Below are positions 29,331 to 37,924 of a stretch of 64,000 nucleotides of DNA, piece after piece. Every line of letters begins with the position of its first letter. Within the stretch, counting starts at the first letter, position 1. Under the pieces are notes generated by a model. The model searched no databases. It worked only from the letters and a program-made list of their open reading frames with translations, and was not told the DNA's origin. The position numbers and the translations under genes were made by a program. The stretch is from Verrucomicrobiaceae bacterium (GTDB taxonomy: Bacteria; Verrucomicrobiota; Verrucomicrobiia; Verrucomicrobiales; Akkermansiaceae), in contig JAIXQS010000005.1 in the NCBI GenBank assembly GCA_027485615.1, positions 1-64,000 on the forward strand, in the 5' to 3' direction.

Positions 29331-29370
29331 AAATCCAAAATCCAAAATCCAAAATCCAAAATCCAAAATC
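29331..29370. repeat. AAATCCA tandem repeat, 5.7 copies
   Basis: Forty bases of perfect 7-mer repeats of AAATCCA lie between the membrane protein and the M48 peptidase. A shorter, degraded form (ATCCAAAATCCATCATTC) occurs near 30747. Low-complexity and likely variable in copy number. Confidence 0.9.
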
Positions 29371-29393
29371 TCCCTCTTCTCTCCCACTCTTCC

Positions 29394-30641
29394 ATGAACC
29401 CCCTCGCCCTCCTCATCCTCATCTCCCTCTTCGTGCTGTGGAATCTTGAGTTCATCGCCACCCTGCTTAATCTCAAATCCTTCCCCGCAACCCCGCCGCC
29501 GGAGCTCGCGGGTCTCATGGATCAGGAAAAGCTCGATAAGGCCCGAGCCTACCTCTCCGTCAATTCCCGCTTCGATCTCCTCCGCGCCAGCGTCTCGCTC
29601 GCCATCCTGCTCGCCTTCTGGTGGCTCGGAGGCTTCCCCTTCCTCGACGGCCTCGCCCGCTCGCTTTGCGAAAATATCATCCTCGCCGGACTGATTTTCC
29701 TCGGTGCCCTCTTCCTCGCCCAGAACCTCATCTCCCTGCCCTTCGATTGGTTCGAGACCTTTGTGATCGAGGGAAAATTCGGATTCAACAAATCCACCCC
29801 CGCCACCTTCCTCGCGGATCGCGTGAAAGGCCTCGCCCTCGCCGCCCTCCTCGGCCTACCCCTCGCCGCCGGCATCCTGTGGATTTTCCACGAAGTCCCG
29901 AACGCCTGGCTCTGGGCGTGGGCTTTCGTCACCGCCTTCCAGCTCATCCTCACCTACCTCGCCCCCTCCCTCATCCTGCCGCTCTTCAACAAATTCACCC
30001 CCATGCCGGACGGCGAACTCAAGGACGGCATCCACTCCCTCGGCGTGAAATGCGGCTTCCCGCTGGAGGGCGTGTTCGTCATCGATGGTTCCAAACGCTC
30101 GACCAAGGCCAACGCCTACTTCACCGGCTTCGGGAAACACAAGAAGATCGCCCTCTTCGATACGCTCATGGATAAATCCACCCAGCCCGAGCTGCTCGCC
30201 ATCCTCGCCCATGAGATCGGCCACTTCCGGCTAGGCCACATCCGCCAACGCCTCGCCGTCGGCATCCTGCAGATGGCGCTCATCTTTTTCCTCATAGGCC
30301 TCGCCACCAACCCCGGCGGAGCCTTCGCCCGCATGTTGCACGATGCCTTCTTCGTCCCGGAAATTTCCCCCCACGCAGGCCTCGTGTTTTTCACCCTCCT
30401 CCTCGAGCCCGCCTCAAAGATCCTTTCCGTACTCGCCAACGCCTGGTCCCGCAAACACGAGTTCGAGGCCGACGCCTACGCCGCCCGATCCACCGGCGAA
30501 CCTCATGCCCTCGCCTCCGCCCTCAAGAAACTCTCCTCCGACCACCTCTCCCACCCCTCCCCCCACAAGCTCCGCGTCGTCCTCGACCACTCCCACCCTC
30601 CGCTGCTCCAGCGCCTGCGCGCCTTGGAACAAGTGAAATAG
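29394..30641 (+). CDS. M48 family (Ste24-like) metallopeptidase
   Basis: 415 aa membrane zinc protease of the M48A branch. The zinc motif is HEIGH in ILAHEIGHFRLGH (His 273, Glu 274, His 277), and the third ligand is in EFEADAYAARSTGEP. Several transmembrane helices flank it (for example an N-terminal one after MNPLALLILISLFVLWN). Bacterial members act in membrane protein quality control or processing. The length and layout match CAAX prenyl protease 1, though prenylated CAAX proteins are not expected in bacteria. Confidence 0.92.
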   Translation: MNPLALLILISLFVLWNLEFIATLLNLKSFPATPPPELAGLMDQEKLDKARAYLSVNSRFDLLRASVSLAILLAFWWLGGFPFLDGLARSLCENIILAGLIFLGALFLAQNLISLPFDWFETFVIEGKFGFNKSTPATFLADRVKGLALAALLGLPLAAGILWIFHEVPNAWLWAWAFVTAFQLILTYLAPSLILPLFNKFTPMPDGELKDGIHSLGVKCGFPLEGVFVIDGSKRSTKANAYFTGFGKHKKIALFDTLMDKSTQPELLAILAHEIGHFRLGHIRQRLAVGILQMALIFFLIGLATNPGGAFARMLHDAFFVPEISPHAGLVFFTLLLEPASKILSVLANAWSRKHEFEADAYAARSTGEPHALASALKKLSSDHLSHPSPHKLRVVLDHSHPPLLQRLRALEQVK

Positions 30642-30866
30642 GAGGAAGGGGTTATGCCTGACGCCCGCTTTCCAACCGGACTTTCAAGTAATCCTTCTAA
30701 GTTATCGATTCAGCAGGCTCAAGGTCGGCACCTCTCCCCCAACATCCAAAATCCATCATTCACAATCCCATCTCCTCATCTTCGCTTCCACTGATCACTG
30801 ATCACTTCTCATCTCCCTCCGATTCCCCTTTGCAACTTGCGCTCCGCCCATCTAGACCCGCGCCCC

Positions 30867-31265
30867 ATGTTTCCCCAAGATCCCATTGAATGGCCGGATG
30901 AAGTCGAGGTTCTCGTCGACCGCCTTGAGAGCGAATCCACCGGGCGCGCCCTCACCCGCGAGGAACGCGCCCTGATGGATGTCTACGAGACCGTTCCCTT
31001 GCTGGAGAGCGAGGACGGCTTGCACGAATTCTGGCAAAGCGCGATCAATCACCAGCGCATCATCAATTCCTTCGACCTCATCGGTGCCACCACCCTCGTC
31101 GATCCCCTCAACGCCAGCCGTTGGTGCGGAACACGCAGCCAGGATCGCAGCGACTACAGCGAGACGGAATCCGATTACCTCGCCACCATCGAAGAGGAAC
31201 TCCCCGCCGCCATGGACGAACTCATCGACCTCGTCCTTGATTTCATGGAGGAAGAGTTGGGATAG
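30867..31265 (+). CDS. Acidic hypothetical protein
   Basis: 132 aa from the ATG giving MFPQDPIEWPDEVEV; the track start is ten codons upstream. Very acidic, no signal peptide, helical. The middle (GLHEFWQSAINHQRIINSF followed by IGATTLVDPL) recalls DUF4375/DMP19-type proteins, but only weakly. The upstream 225 bases hold no gene, only low-complexity sequence. Downstream is the helicase gene in the same direction. Confidence 0.6.
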   Translation: MFPQDPIEWPDEVEVLVDRLESESTGRALTREERALMDVYETVPLLESEDGLHEFWQSAINHQRIINSFDLIGATTLVDPLNASRWCGTRSQDRSDYSETESDYLATIEEELPAAMDELIDLVLDFMEEELG

Positions 31266-31353
31266 GGCAGACAAAACCACGCGATCGGCTCGATACGGAT
31301 TACCCCGATGCCGTCCTTGCGCCGCGCTCGTGGAATGGTGATGCTCCGCGCGG

Positions 31354-33357
31354 ATGATTTCGGTTTCTGAAAATGGCGGGGGTGTGGCCTTGGCGGAAAG
31401 GATTCGTGAGATCTTTTCCGCGAAGGGGCCGCTTTCGGCTTCGAAGGATTTCGAATACCGGCGCGAGCAGGAGCTTCTGGCGGTGGCGGTGGCGGAGAGT
31501 TTCACCTCGGGCAGGCCGCTGGTGGCGGAGGCGGGGACGGGGGTGGGGAAATCACTGGCGTATCTGGTGCCGGCCGCGAAGTTCGCGCTGGAGACGGGGC
31601 GTAAGGGTGTGATCTCAACACATACGATCAACTTGCAGGAGCAACTTGTCAGGAAGGACATCCCCATCGTGCGGAAGATCCTTGGCGAAGAGTTGCCAGC
31701 GGTGCTTTTGAAGGGGCGGCAGAATTACCTTTGCCCAGCAAGGCTGAGGCGGGCATGGGAGCAGGCGGCGGATCTTTTCACGACCAGCGAGAGCGAGGAG
31801 CTGGGCCGCATCCGGACGTGGGCGGAAAGCACGCGCGACGGCACGCTGAGCGGGATGCCTTTCCAGCCGACGAACAAGGTCTGGCTTCAGGTTTGCAGCG
31901 AGGCGCATTCCTGCACGCAGCGGTATTGCGGGCCGAAGGGGAATTGCTTTTTCCAGGAGGCGAGGAAAGCGGCGGCGGACGCGAAGCTGGTGGTGGTGAA
32001 TCACACGCTGTTTTTCGCCCTGCTGAATACCGGCGAGCTGGAGGAGGAGCCGGAGGCTGAAAAGATGGCGGGCTTCCTTTTTCCCAACGACTTCGCGGTG
32101 ATGGACGAGGCCCACACCGTGGAGCAGGTGGCGGCGGTGCAGCTCGGGCTGCGGATTTCACAGGCGGGGCTGCGCTTTGATCTCCAGCGGCTCTACAATC
32201 CGCGCACGCGCAAGGGCTTGCTGAAAGCATACCGCAAGGCCGCGCCGATGCTGGCGGTGGAGCGGGGTTTGGTGGCGGTGGAGAAATTTTTCGGCGATGT
32301 GGGGAACGCCGCGAAGTTCGGCGAGTGGTCGAAGGAGTTCCGCGTGAGGCGACCGGAGCTGGTGGGGAATCACCTCGCCGCTCCGCTGCGGGAGTTGTGG
32401 GAGGAGCTTTCAGAACTGGCGGAGGACACGGAGAACGAATCCTCGAAAAACGAGCTGATGGATGCCGCGCGGAAGCTGCGCGAGACGCACGGGGCGGTGG
32501 GCGAGTTCCTCGATCAGAAGGACGAGGGCTGCGTGTATTGGGTGGAGCGGAGCGGGCGCGAGGAGACGAGTTTCAGTTGTCATGGCGCGCCGATCAACGT
32601 CGCCGACCGCCTTCGCCCGCTGCTGTTTTCCGGAAAAAAATCCATGGTGATGACCAGCGCAACGCTTGGAATCGGCGATCCGGAACTCGGCTATTTCCGC
32701 AAGCGTGTGGGCGCGGAATCGGCGCGGGCGCTGAGTGTGGGCAGCCCCTTCGATTACAAGTCCCAGATGAAAATCCGCATCTACAAATCGGTGCCGGAGC
32801 CGAACACTCCGAAATACGATGAGCTGCTTGCGAAGGGAATCATGGACGCGGTCACGGAAAGCGACGGGCGCGCCTTCGTGCTTTTCACCAGCTACCGGAC
32901 GATGCGCGACGCGGCGCAGCGGTGCGAAAAGTATTTCAAGGGCAAGCGCTGGCGGCTGATCATGCAAGGCGAGGGAATGCCTCGTCACAAGATGCTGGAG
33001 GATTTCCGTGAGGATCTCGACAGCGTGCTTTTCGGCACGGACAGCTTCTGGACGGGCGTGGATGTGCCGGGCGAGGCGCTTTCGAACGTGGTGGTCACGC
33101 GGCTGCCCTTCGCGGTGCCGGATCATCCGCTCACCGCGTCTCGGCTGGAGGCGATCGAGGCCGCGGGCGGAAATCCCTTCATGGAATACTCCGTTCCCGA
33201 GGCGATCCTGAAACTCCGCCAAGGCGTAGGCCGCCTGATCCGCACGAAACGTGACAGCGGTCTGGTATGTATTTTAGACAACCGCATCCTCACGAAACGT
33301 TACGGTAGCGCGTTCATGAAGGCTCTGCCGGACGCGCCGGTGGAGATCGTGGTGTGA
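31354..33357 (+). CDS. dinG: DinG/XPD-family ATP-dependent helicase
   Basis: 667 aa superfamily 2 5'-3' DNA helicase with an Fe-S domain. Walker A is EAGTGVGKS (Lys 66); the DEAH box is at about 251-254. Four of five cysteines at C127, C181, C187, C192 and C198 (NYLCP; CSEAHSCTQRYCGPKGNC) should hold the cluster. Helicase C-terminal motifs include VMTSATLG, FVLFTSYRTM, GTDSFWTGVDVPGE and RQGVGRLIRT. DinG-like enzymes resolve R-loops and other structures during repair. Alone in context. Confidence 0.92.
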   Translation: MISVSENGGGVALAERIREIFSAKGPLSASKDFEYRREQELLAVAVAESFTSGRPLVAEAGTGVGKSLAYLVPAAKFALETGRKGVISTHTINLQEQLVRKDIPIVRKILGEELPAVLLKGRQNYLCPARLRRAWEQAADLFTTSESEELGRIRTWAESTRDGTLSGMPFQPTNKVWLQVCSEAHSCTQRYCGPKGNCFFQEARKAAADAKLVVVNHTLFFALLNTGELEEEPEAEKMAGFLFPNDFAVMDEAHTVEQVAAVQLGLRISQAGLRFDLQRLYNPRTRKGLLKAYRKAAPMLAVERGLVAVEKFFGDVGNAAKFGEWSKEFRVRRPELVGNHLAAPLRELWEELSELAEDTENESSKNELMDAARKLRETHGAVGEFLDQKDEGCVYWVERSGREETSFSCHGAPINVADRLRPLLFSGKKSMVMTSATLGIGDPELGYFRKRVGAESARALSVGSPFDYKSQMKIRIYKSVPEPNTPKYDELLAKGIMDAVTESDGRAFVLFTSYRTMRDAAQRCEKYFKGKRWRLIMQGEGMPRHKMLEDFREDLDSVLFGTDSFWTGVDVPGEALSNVVVTRLPFAVPDHPLTASRLEAIEAAGGNPFMEYSVPEAILKLRQGVGRLIRTKRDSGLVCILDNRILTKRYGSAFMKALPDAPVEIVV

Positions 33358-33404
33358 AACCTTAAATTTCAAACCCGAAGGAAGACTTTTGCTGTTATTT
33401 CGGA

Positions 33405-34034
33405 ATGAGACTGATCCTGCTAACCCTCGCTCTTTGCATGTTCTTCCTGCTCGGCTGGTGGGCGTTCGGCCAGGGACTGGAGGAGGCATGGGATGTGGAG
33501 GTTTTGGCGGGGAGGTTCCGCGAGGCGAAGGGCTGGGCTTGGCTGGTGGGGATCGCGCTGCTGCTGGCGGATCTTTTGCTGCCGATCCCGGGAACGATCG
33601 TGATGTCGGCGCTGGGGGCTGTGTATGGGGTTTGGCTCGGCGGCTTTATCGCGGCGGCGGGGTCGATGCTGGCGGGGATGTTCGGCTACGGGGTCGGCAG
33701 GTTTTTCAACGAAGGTTTCGCGAAGCGTTGGCTGGGCGAGCGTGATTTCGAGAAAGGTAAGTCGCTGTTCCAGCGCGGCGGGGCGTGGGTGGTGGCGATG
33801 AGCCGGGCCTTGCCCATCCTCCCCGAGGTGCTGGCGTGCATGGCGGGTTTGCTGCGGATGCCCTTCGGAAAATTCGTCTTCGCGCTGGCGTGTGGATCGA
33901 TGCCGATGGGATTCCTGTTCGCGTGGATCGGAACGGTGGGAACCGAGTATCCGGGCTGGGGGCTGGCGTTCAGCCTCGGCGTTCCCGCTGTGCTTTGGGG
34001 CGCGGCTGCGTGGTGGGGCAAGCGGTCGGGTTGA
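33405..34034 (+). CDS. VTT domain (TVP38/DedA-like) membrane protein
   Basis: 209 aa polytopic inner-membrane protein. Features of the VTT/SNARE-associated family: LLPIPGTIVMSALGAVYG re-entrant motif, GSMLAGMFGYGVGRF and RALPILPEVLACMAGLLRM. Family members include lipid scramblases and flippases such as DedA proteins. It starts 47 bases after the helicase gene, just past an AAATTTCAAACC repeat, and converges with dxr. Confidence 0.82.
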   Translation: MRLILLTLALCMFFLLGWWAFGQGLEEAWDVEVLAGRFREAKGWAWLVGIALLLADLLLPIPGTIVMSALGAVYGVWLGGFIAAAGSMLAGMFGYGVGRFFNEGFAKRWLGERDFEKGKSLFQRGGAWVVAMSRALPILPEVLACMAGLLRMPFGKFVFALACGSMPMGFLFAWIGTVGTEYPGWGLAFSLGVPAVLWGAAAWWGKRSG

Positions 34035-34041
34035 TTCCCGT

Positions 34042-35205
34042 TTAACGCTGCTCCGAGCACCACGCCGTAGCAGTCTCACGGATGCCCCTGTCAGCGGCGA
34101 GGATTTGATCAAGCGTCGGATTCAGCACCGCTTCGTGTTGCTCCATGCAATGCGCCACGCAGCCCCAGATTTCCGGGAAACGGATTGCACCGGCGCGGAA
34201 ATGTTCGACGGCGACCTCGTTCGCGGCGTTGAAGACGGCGGGCATGGTGCCGCCGATTTTGCCTGCCTCACGGGCGAGGTTCATTGCGGGGAAATCATCG
34301 ATCCGGGGAGGAGCGAATTCCAGCTTCGACAACGTCGCGAAATCCAACGGCTGCAGCGCACCTTTCATGCGGGCAGGGTAGGTCAGGGCGTATTGGATGG
34401 GGAAGCCCATGTCCGTCCGCGAAAGCTGGGCGAGCACCGAGCCATCGGTGAACTCGACCATCGAGTGGATGATGCTCTGCGGATGGATCACCGCCTCGAT
34501 GCGGTCCATGCCGATCCCGAACAGCCAGCGCGCCTCGATCATTTCCAGCCCTTTGTTGAAAAGGGTGGCGGAGTCGATGGAGATTTTCGGCCCCATGTCC
34601 CAGGTCGGGTGGCGCAGCGCCATTTCGGGGGTGACGTCCCAAAGGTCGGCGGCGGGCGTTTCGCGGAACGGACCGCCGGAGGCGGTGAGGATGAGGCGGG
34701 AAATTTCGGTGGACGACCCGCGGTGGCCTTCGAGGCATTGGAAGATCGCATTGTGTTCGGAATCAACCGGCAGGATGCGGACACCCTTTTCGGCGGCGCG
34801 GGCGGTGATGATTTCCCCGGCCATCACGAGGATTTCCTTCGATGCGACGGCGATGTCCTTGCCCGCTTCGATGGCAGCCAGGGCGGGCTGCAGTCCCGCC
34901 GTGCCGACGATGGCGATGAGGACGATGTCTGCTTCCTCGAGTTGGGAGAGGGCATTGAGTCCTTCCGCACCGATATGAATGTTCACTCCTGAGGGGAGTA
35001 GCGAGCGTAGTTCAGCGGCTTTCGTTTCATCGTAAATCGCGACGTGGCGGACTCCTGTTGCGATGGCTTGCTCGGCGAGTTTTGCCACGCTCGATCCGGC
35101 GGCAAGTCCCACGATCTCGATTTCATCGGGCAGATTTACGGCGACCTTCAGAGTGGAGAGTCCGATGGAACCGGTGGAGCCGAGAAGGACGACGCGGCGT
35201 TTCAT
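34042..35205 (-). CDS. dxr: 1-deoxy-D-xylulose 5-phosphate reductoisomerase
   Basis: Second enzyme of the MEP isoprenoid pathway; converts DXP to MEP with NADPH and Mn/Mg. 387 aa, usual length. NADPH fold GSTGSIGLSTL at the N-terminus, ASKEILVMAG, metal-binding PVDSEHNAIFQ, SGGPFRETP and HPTWDMGPKISIDSATLFNKG are all intact. Start codon overlaps the cdsA stop by four bases, giving the frequent cdsA-dxr pair; rseP and uppS, often adjacent, are absent. Confidence 0.97.
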   Translation of the reverse strand: MKRRVVLLGSTGSIGLSTLKVAVNLPDEIEIVGLAAGSSVAKLAEQAIATGVRHVAIYDETKAAELRSLLPSGVNIHIGAEGLNALSQLEEADIVLIAIVGTAGLQPALAAIEAGKDIAVASKEILVMAGEIITARAAEKGVRILPVDSEHNAIFQCLEGHRGSSTEISRLILTASGGPFRETPAADLWDVTPEMALRHPTWDMGPKISIDSATLFNKGLEMIEARWLFGIGMDRIEAVIHPQSIIHSMVEFTDGSVLAQLSRTDMGFPIQYALTYPARMKGALQPLDFATLSKLEFAPPRIDDFPAMNLAREAGKIGGTMPAVFNAANEVAVEHFRAGAIRFPEIWGCVAHCMEQHEAVLNPTLDQILAADRGIRETATAWCSEQR

Positions 35206-36155
35206 GCGAAGCAGGGGATGATCCAGACGAGATAGAAATACAGAGCGGGTGCGGTGAAGCAGATGCTGTCGATGAGGTCGAGCCCGCCGCCGATGCCTGG
35301 CAGCATTTTGCCTGAGTCCTTCGCGTGGAGGGAGCGCTTCACCACGCTTTCCGCCAGATCACCGACAACGGCGAGGATGGCGAGCAGGAAGCCGAGCGCG
35401 ATGACGTGCGGCCATGAGTGCAGGGCGGCGAGTTTGCCCGGTATCAGTGCGTAAAGCCCGCACGCCGCGAGCTGCGCAAAAAACAATGCACCCACGAAGC
35501 CTTCCCACGTCTTGCCGGGCGAGATGTGCGGGATCATCTTGTGTTTTCCGATCAGCGAACCGGTGATGTAGGCGCCCGTATCGGTGAGTTTCGTGACCGC
35601 CAGCAGCCAGAGCAGCACGAACGCGCCGGGCACCGCGCCCTCGCCGGGCAGCGCGAAGGAGATCCGGGCCGCGAAATTGAATAGGTAGGCGATGTAGAGA
35701 AAACCCAACAGGTTCGCGGCGACGGCGAGCAGCGCTTCGATGCCCTTGATCGAGTACCGGAGCTGGAGCGTGAAGGCACCGGTGACCGCGATGAAAATGG
35801 CCACCGCGTCGAGCGCGGGCGGAATGTCTTTCCCACCTTTTATGAAGTGGAAATACGCGATCCCGCAATACGCCACGGCGAGCATCAGGCCGAAGCGCGG
35901 AAAGCACATCACGCCCGCCGCGCGGAGCATGCGGAAATACTCAATGGTGGAGATCACCGCCAGCAACCCGATGAGCCCAAGGTAGGCGGCGGGGATCATG
36001 CTGACAAAGATCGTTGAGACGATCGCCCACAAGAGCAGGGTGCTGCCCGCCCTGCGGACGAAGACCATAGCCTTGCTCGGGCCGGCGGGTTTTGAATTCT
36101 CGGGCTGCACAGGTTGACGAGATGCAAGCCTTCGCCGCGCCGCGTGGCAACTCAT
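35202..36155 (-). CDS. cdsA: Phosphatidate cytidylyltransferase (CDP-diacylglycerol synthase)
   Basis: Makes CDP-diacylglycerol from CTP and phosphatidic acid at the inner membrane. 317 aa, about eight helices. The family signature SVVKRSLHAKDSGKMLPG with GGGLDLIDS is present, as is TDTGAYITGSLIGKHKMIPH. The first 29 residues are polar and may be non-coding; a Met at MVFVRRAGSTLLLW is an alternative start. Coupled to dxr by a four-base overlap. psd, the later enzyme of this lipid branch, lies at 47393. Confidence 0.93.
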   Translation of the reverse strand: MSCHAARRRLASRQPVQPENSKPAGPSKAMVFVRRAGSTLLLWAIVSTIFVSMIPAAYLGLIGLLAVISTIEYFRMLRAAGVMCFPRFGLMLAVAYCGIAYFHFIKGGKDIPPALDAVAIFIAVTGAFTLQLRYSIKGIEALLAVAANLLGFLYIAYLFNFAARISFALPGEGAVPGAFVLLWLLAVTKLTDTGAYITGSLIGKHKMIPHISPGKTWEGFVGALFFAQLAACGLYALIPGKLAALHSWPHVIALGFLLAILAVVGDLAESVVKRSLHAKDSGKMLPGIGGGLDLIDSICFTAPALYFYLVWIIPCFA

Positions 36156-36269
36156 TCCGGCCCCGCGGCGAGAAATCTCCGGCGGTCGCGCAACTTACCT
36201 TCACTCGCAGGGTTGATGGATGTCATGGGAGCGATAGCCGCTCATCAAATCAAACCAAAGAACAACACC

Positions 36270-36743
36270 ATGAAAACCACCACACTGATCATGATCGCGG
36301 CCGCCATAGGCCTTTCCGGAGCCGCCCATGCAGAAGAGGGCAAAGGCCCGCGCAAACCCCACAAGGTACCACCAGAAATCCTCGAGAAATTCGACGCCGA
36401 CAAGGACGGCAAGCTCGACGAGGAGGAGCGCAAGGCCGCCAAGGCCGCCCGCGGCGACATGGAGGCCAAGTTCAGGCAGGAAATGCTTGAGAAATTCGAC
36501 GTGGACGGGGACGGCAAGCTCAACGACGAAGAGAAGGCCGCCATGCGCGAGGGCGTGAAAAAGAAAATGCTCGAGAAGTTCGACAAGGACGGCGACGGCG
36601 AACTCAGCGAGGAGGAGAGAGCCGAAATGCGCAAGGCGATGGCGCACCGTCCCGGCGGCCCAAAGAAGCCCCACGGCAAGGGTGACCGACCCCACAAGGG
36701 CGGCGCGGGCGGAGACGATGAAGCCCCCGGTGCCGGTGAATAA
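36270..36743 (+). CDS. Secreted three-EF-hand protein
   Basis: 157 aa. Signal peptide MKTTTLIMIAAAIGLSGAAHA, then three near-identical EF-hands in a row: DADKDGKLDEEE, DVDGDGKLNDEE and DKDGDGELSEEE, each preceded by EKF and separated by charged helices. A Gly/His/Lys-rich tail (KKPHGKGDRPHKGG) ends it. The internal repeats suggest expansion by duplication. A Ca-binding periplasmic or extracellular role is likely. The start has an A-rich leader (AAAGAACAACACC) and no Shine-Dalgarno. Confidence 0.85.
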   Translation: MKTTTLIMIAAAIGLSGAAHAEEGKGPRKPHKVPPEILEKFDADKDGKLDEEERKAAKAARGDMEAKFRQEMLEKFDVDGDGKLNDEEKAAMREGVKKKMLEKFDKDGDGELSEEERAEMRKAMAHRPGGPKKPHGKGDRPHKGGAGGDDEAPGAGE

Positions 36744-36766
36744 TCCGCCCCACCCATGAATCGCGA

Positions 36767-36793
36767 GGCCACCCGGAAACGGGTGGCCTTTTT
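36767..36793 (+). terminator. Rho-independent terminator after EF-hand gene
   Basis: Perfect 8-bp stem GGCCACCC/GGGTGGCC with a six-base loop, followed by five T residues. It lies 23 bases after the EF-hand stop. Confidence 0.92.
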
Positions 36794-36804
36794 CGTTTCC
36801 GGCA

Positions 36805-37785
36805 TCAGCCTTCCGCGTTCTTCGATTTCGCTCCCGGGGCGATATCGTTGATCGCCTCGATCACGGAATCGTCCAGCGGCGTAGCTTCGAGGGCGTTGAG
36901 GCAATCGTCGAGCTGGGCGACCGTGCGGGCGCCGATGATCGCGGAGGTCACGGCCTTGTGGCGCAGCGTCCAGTTGATCGCCATGTGGGGCAGCGACATC
37001 CCCTGCGCGGCGGCGAGATCGCCGAGCGCGCGGATCTTTTCCTGGTGGGCGATCACCTGCTCCTCCGTGAGGAAACCCTCCGGCCGCGCGGCGCGTGAAT
37101 CGGCGGGGATGCCCTCCAGGTATTTCGGCGTCAGCATCCCCTGCGCGAGCGGCGAGAACACCACGCAACCGATTTTCTCCTCCAGCAAGTAATCGAGGAT
37201 GCCCTCCTCTTCCGGCCAGCGGTTCAGGATGGAATACGGCGGCTGATAGACCATGCAGCGGATGCCCATTTCCTTGAGCAGCTTCACCGCTTTCCTGAGG
37301 CGCTTGGGAGGGTATTTGGAAAGACCCGCGTAGAGCGCCTTGCCGGAGTTCACGGCGGTGGCGAGCGCGGACATGGTTTCCTCCAGCCGCGTCTCCGGAT
37401 CGGGACGGTGGGAGTAGAAAATGTCCACGTAGGGCAAGCGCAGGCGGCGCAGCGATTGGTCGAGCGAGGCCAGCATGTGCTTGCGCGAACCCCACTCGCC
37501 GTAGGGGCCGCCCCACATCAGGTGCCCCGCCTTGGTCGTGATGATCAGCTCGTCGCGGTGACTGGCGAAATCCTCCGCGAGGATGCGGCCTACGTTCTCC
37601 TCCGCAGAGCCCGGCGGCGGCCCGTAGTTGTTCGCGAGGTCGAAGTGCGTCACCCCGCGGTCGAAGGCGCGGCGCATGATTTTCCTCGCCTCCTGGAAGT
37701 CGTCCCCGTGCCCGAAGTTATGCCAGAAGCCCAGGGATATTTCGGGAAGGAGCAGGCCGGAGTCGCCGCAGCGTCGGTAATTCAT
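36805..37785 (-). CDS. Aldo/keto reductase, YghZ-like
   Basis: 326 aa NADPH-dependent (alpha/beta)8 oxidoreductase, closest to the AKR14/YghZ (L-glyceraldehyde 3-phosphate reductase) type. Catalytic tetrad: Asp and Tyr in HFDLANNYG, Lys in TTKAGHLMWGGPYGEWG, His in FYSHRPDP. The GPYGEWGSRKHM insert is typical of YghZ. The C-terminal SAIIGARTVAQLDD binds the cofactor. It is 139 bases downstream of the D-amino-acid dehydrogenase gene in the same direction. Confidence 0.9.
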   Translation of the reverse strand: MNYRRCGDSGLLLPEISLGFWHNFGHGDDFQEARKIMRRAFDRGVTHFDLANNYGPPPGSAEENVGRILAEDFASHRDELIITTKAGHLMWGGPYGEWGSRKHMLASLDQSLRRLRLPYVDIFYSHRPDPETRLEETMSALATAVNSGKALYAGLSKYPPKRLRKAVKLLKEMGIRCMVYQPPYSILNRWPEEEGILDYLLEEKIGCVVFSPLAQGMLTPKYLEGIPADSRAARPEGFLTEEQVIAHQEKIRALGDLAAAQGMSLPHMAINWTLRHKAVTSAIIGARTVAQLDDCLNALEATPLDDSVIEAINDIAPGAKSKNAEG

Positions 37786-37924
37786 ATACTCATTCTCAAA
37801 TGTTCATTTCAAACATCAAGGAAGAAGCTCAGTGGCATAGGCTGGTCTTGCCGTCGTCGCCGCGCAGGTTTTTGGGGCTGTTGAGGTCGCTGGTGTTGGC
37901 GGCATCCACAATGTTTTCAATGTC

